64,000 nucleotides of DNA from Mercurialis annua (taxonomy: Eukaryota > Streptophyta > Magnoliopsida > Malpighiales > Euphorbiaceae), in contig NC_065570.1 in the NCBI RefSeq assembly GCF_937616625.2, positions 8,442,001-8,506,000 on the forward strand, in the 5' to 3' direction. Positions within the stretch are counted from its first letter, which is position 1, and every line of letters begins with the position of its first letter. Of this stretch, positions 60,942-64,000 are shown piece after piece. Both the position numbers and the translations under genes were made by a program. Below the pieces are notes generated by a model that searched no databases, was not told where the DNA came from, and was given only the letters and a program-made list of their open reading frames with translations.

Positions 60942-61216
60942 GTTCATTTATTTACAAGTAGCATTAGACTTTTTTTTTCTCCTGATCCCGATTTATTCAC
61001 TTATGCACAAGCAATTTGCATTTGTTGCAATGGGGAATCATTGAATGCAGCTTCATGCTTCTTCTTTTTCCAGAATTGTTCATTTATTTACAAGTAGCAT
61101 TAGACATCTAATTTTTTTATCCTAATCCCGATTCATTTGCTTATGCACAAGCAATTTGTGTTTGTTGCAATGGGGAATCAATGAATGCAGCTTCGTGCTT
61201 CTTCTTTTTCCAGAAT
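60942..61216. repeat. Tandem duplication of about 136 bp downstream of Yippee
   Basis: Two units starting GTTCATTTATTTACAAGTAG at 60,942 and 61,078 both contain GCACAAGCAATTTG and TGGGGAATCA and end TTTTTCCAGAATT. They lie in or just after the 3' untranslated region. Confidence 0.85.
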
Positions 61217-61586
61217 TTCTCATACTTTTATTTTTGTATCCTAAAGTTATTCTGCTAACAGAGTTGGAGAATGTTAGCTTCCTGTGGAGTTGAATATGTA
61301 TTTATCATTGTTGAATACTCGTTCTTAACTAGGCATTCATATTGTATGTCAGGATTAATAACTGGTGTACTGATATCTGTTCATGGTATAGTAGTATAGA
61401 TACAATCAACATGTGTACCTTCAAGTAGCGACTGCAGTATTGGATCGGGAATTTCTTGCCTAAACCGGATTCATGGGGTTCCAGTTTCATATCAGTCTAT
61501 TTATCAAGACCCAGTCTAGGCAAGAAATCTTCTGAATGAGATGTTACTCTTATAACAATCAATTGAGTCCAGTATTACTTGTAAAT
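61217..61586. other. Yippee 3' flank
   Basis: No gene. A 12-bp inverted pair (ATTTCTTGCCTA near 61,450 and TAGGCAAGAAAT near 61,518) could form a hairpin of about 80 bases. Confidence 0.5.
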
Positions 61587-63113
61587 TGCTGCAAGTGAAT
61601 ATTAAAGAAGAAATGTTGTATTGTGCATTGTGCATTGGACATAGAGAAATAAATATATACAATTCATTAGAGAGCTATAACTTTTTAATCTCTAGGATAA
61701 TCTCATTATTAACTTTTTTTTCTTTCTATAATCTTCTCCTAGTTACTTCTCATATTCTACAATACTACCCCTTAAGATGGAGCACAAATATCTGTCAATG
61801 CCTTACTTATTATAGACATAATAATTCGATTTTTATTTATGACTTTTGTGAAAATATCTTCTAAATGATCTATTGGTCTTTATATACTCCAAAAAAATCG
61901 GTTTAGATGTAATATGAAGAGCGGTTTGATTATCACAATAATTCTGCCGGTATTAAAGTTTTAAGACCTAATTGATCTAAAGTTGGTATGTCCATATTAT
62001 TTCAAAAATAATCTAGAATTATTGCTCTATATTACGATTCAGCACTTAATGGCGAAACGACATGTTCCTTCTTACTCCCCTATAATATCATATTTGCTCC
62101 AACAAAAATACAATGACCTATTGTGGATTTTCTATATATTTTAGATTTTGTGTTACTGGAAGAACGTCCAAGGTCGTTAATATGACTTATGAGAGCACTC
62201 CTAGGTTGAGCCAGGTGAGACATATGACAAGAAGTGCAAAGAATCCATGTAAAACAGTCTTGTAATGATGGAATTCCTGGACTAGTGAGAATTTGAGACT
62301 TTGCTATTTCAAGTTTTGGATGAAGACCGGCAAGGAAGCTCATTACAGTTACAGCTTATCTGATTTTTCTGACTCGGTTACATGTCAGCAATTAAAGGCA
62401 ACAAGACATTAAGTTGTCCATATATGTGTTTGAAATTCATAAGATATGTTATACGAGTTTGATTATATTGCTCGGGACCAAATAATTCAATCGGAGTAGT
62501 TGCTGAACTCTTAGAATGATGAATTTTTTGACAAGCATCAAAATAGATTTGTGAAATATGTCCTTTGCCAAATTTCATCAATTCTTTAACATACTTACAA
62601 TGATCAAGAAGTATTTCACTATCAATAGAACTCCAAAAATGCAAAATGATAAGAACATAATCCCTCAACCATTATTGTAGTATCATCAGTCAGATGACCA
62701 TCTTTTTCAATACCTCTCAAATAAACTTAAATAGTTATATTCTAAGAAATAAAAATAGATCTATTAAGCTTATGTTGAGTGATTTTAGACATTCATAACC
62801 GTGACAGGTGTAAATTTTAATATCACTTCAAACAGCAACAAAAACAACAAGAAAAAAAATAGAATGACGTTTTTGATGACTAAATAATCATCAACCACCA
62901 AGTGCAGAAAGTATAATTGAAGTCCTAAACTGGTTGTAAGTAAGTTTTTTTTTTTTGATAATTGTTGTAAGCAAGTATTATTAAAGATTTATTGTATCGT
63001 GTATTCAACACAGGAGAGCTTTCTAATCGAGAACTTTCTAATCTCTAAAATGATCACCAATTAACTGTTTTTTTTTTCATTAGCCTTCTACTAATTTTTT
63101 CTCATATTGTACA
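61587..63113 (-). mobile_element. Internally deleted Ty1/copia element
   Basis: Two short diverged LTRs (61,587-61,761 and 62,963-63,113) share GCAAGT-ATTAAAGA, GAGAGCT and CTCATATT-TACA motifs. On the minus strand the interior starts with gag (about 62,668-62,200: YFDACQKIHHSK, FLAGLHPKLEIAKSQILTSP). It passes directly into the RNase H end (about 62,150-61,880: RKSTIGHCIFVGAN, then CDNQTALHI with stops). Protease, integrase and most of reverse transcriptase are missing. A purine-rich AAGGGGTAGTA tract precedes the 3' LTR. Old and inactive. Confidence 0.8.
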
Positions 63114-63404
63114 GCATTCTACAAAATAATTATATATGACTTATGTAATCTTTGAAAAGTTTATTACTTAGAGCATCATATTTTGTGCATAAGAAATCAT
63201 ATCTATCAGTACACATGTTTTTTTAGGCATCAACACATGTTTTAATCAACTCCATCTTAACTTATTTTGTAGATTGAAATTACAAATTCAGTATTTATAA
63301 AAGTCGGATTGATCAGCCAAATAGACTAATTCACTTAGAAATAAATGCTTGATTCGGTAGATTTTTAATTGGAATTGTAAGCTAATGAAATGAGCATCTC
63401 TATC
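63114..63404. other. Intergenic, AT-rich
   Basis: Short AT-rich spacer between the copia remnant and a MITE. Nothing else seen. Confidence 0.5.
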
Positions 63405-63626
63405 AGGCCATGTTTGGTTCATGGAATGGAATAGCATGAAATAGAATAGCTATTTCATAAGGAATGGAATAGCCATTATTTAGTTTTTGAGAGGAGTACT
63501 TATTCCACAAAATCATGGAATAGCAATTCCGTGGAATACTTATTCCATGAACCAAAGCAAAGAATTTTCATTCTATACGGAATTGCTATTCCATTCCGCA
63601 CATATTCCATGAACCAAACATGGCCT
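63405..63626. mobile_element. Tourist-like MITE (222 bp)
   Basis: Perfect inverted repeats of 22-23 bp begin GGCCATGTTTGGTTCATGG at 63,406 and end CCATGAACCAAACATGGCC. The interior is made of GGAATGGAATAG-like units. Flanks TCA and TAA would be a 3-bp duplication with one mismatch, as in PIF/Harbinger-derived Tourist elements. Confidence 0.8.
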
Positions 63627-64000
63627 AACATTAATAGATTGGTGGGTGTGATGTGATGTGGGACTATGGAACATAAATTTAGCACATGTTCTAACAAACC
63701 AATGCAAAAAGTGGGATTTCAAATGAACTAAATTGTAGTAATTTTTTTTATGAATTGAACTAAATTGTAATTATGTTCATATTACAATCAACACCAAATT
63801 ATACAGAATTTACTCAATTGACAGTTTTTAAGAAAGTGAATGCAAATAAGCCCATGCAACAAACATCATGTCTTTTGAGATTGCAACTTTAATTATCCTC
63901 TTACTGTTTCTCCTGAATTTTGGTGGGTATGTCAGTGATATTATTGTTCCTTGTTGGCCCCTATCTGTTCCAACTAGTAGTTTTTTTTTTTTTCAGAGAT
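63627..64000. other. Right edge of the window, no gene seen
   Basis: AT-rich DNA with a GATGTGATGTGGGACTATGG segment (63,649-63,668) of the kind found near plant LTRs and a T-run at the very end. No coding sequence is supported. Confidence 0.5.

Noticed and set aside
61450..61530. Possible microRNA-like hairpin (12-bp arms)
   Set aside because: The arms are short and the loop is long; the pairing is too weak for a plant miRNA precursor without expression evidence.

Overview
This window is nuclear DNA from a flowering plant, most likely a eudicot. It is AT-rich, its genes have many short exons with long AT-rich introns, and the space between them is packed with plant transposons. The species cannot be told from the sequence alone.

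Layout. Positions 1-10,940 are a transposon nest. It holds a broken Ty1/copia fragment, a reverse-oriented Ty3/gypsy LTR remnant, and a solo gypsy LTR with a 5-bp target duplication (GCACA) sitting in a minisatellite. Inside that solo LTR is a complete young element (4,224-10,466) with two 2,432-bp LTRs, a primer-binding site, a polypurine tract and an ATAGT duplication, but no gag-pol. These LTRs carry arrays of short perfect palindromes, which is the most unusual structure in the window.

From 11 kb onward lies a conserved gene block: TAAC (thylakoid ATP/ADP carrier, 11,391-15,136), RUS5 (DUF647, 16,370-21,761), AIRP2 (RING E3 ligase, 28,411-31,230), an HMGB chromatin protein on the minus strand (34,243-35,995), LHCB4 (CP29 antenna, 42,046-43,553), an IMP2-like mitochondrial inner-membrane peptidase (46,099-47,343), a 1,016-residue LRR receptor-like protein on the minus strand (48,749-51,799), and a Yippee gene (59,316-60,844) preceded by a broken duplicate (about 52,720-53,873). 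From memory, TAAC-RUS5-AIRP2-LHCB4.1 are consecutive in Arabidopsis (At5g01500-At5g01530), while LHCB4.2, the IMP2-like gene and Yippee lie together at At3g08940-At3g08990. The window therefore looks like the unsplit ancestral arrangement of two Arabidopsis segments. All exon models were built by hand; reading frames close across every junction and the protein lengths fit the families.

Between the genes are many small DNA transposons whose ends and target duplications can be read directly: Mutator-like elements with 9-bp duplications, Stowaway (TA), PIF/Harbinger (TTA), CACTA (3 bp) and hAT (8 bp). There are also a 5'-truncated LINE with a 10-bp duplication and a copia element deleted between gag and RNase H.

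The genes do not form one pathway. Three act in or are probably targeted to plastids (TAAC, RUS5, LHCB4), one in mitochondria (IMP2-like), and the others in ABA/ubiquitin signalling, chromatin and surface recognition. No tRNA, rRNA or CRISPR feature was seen.
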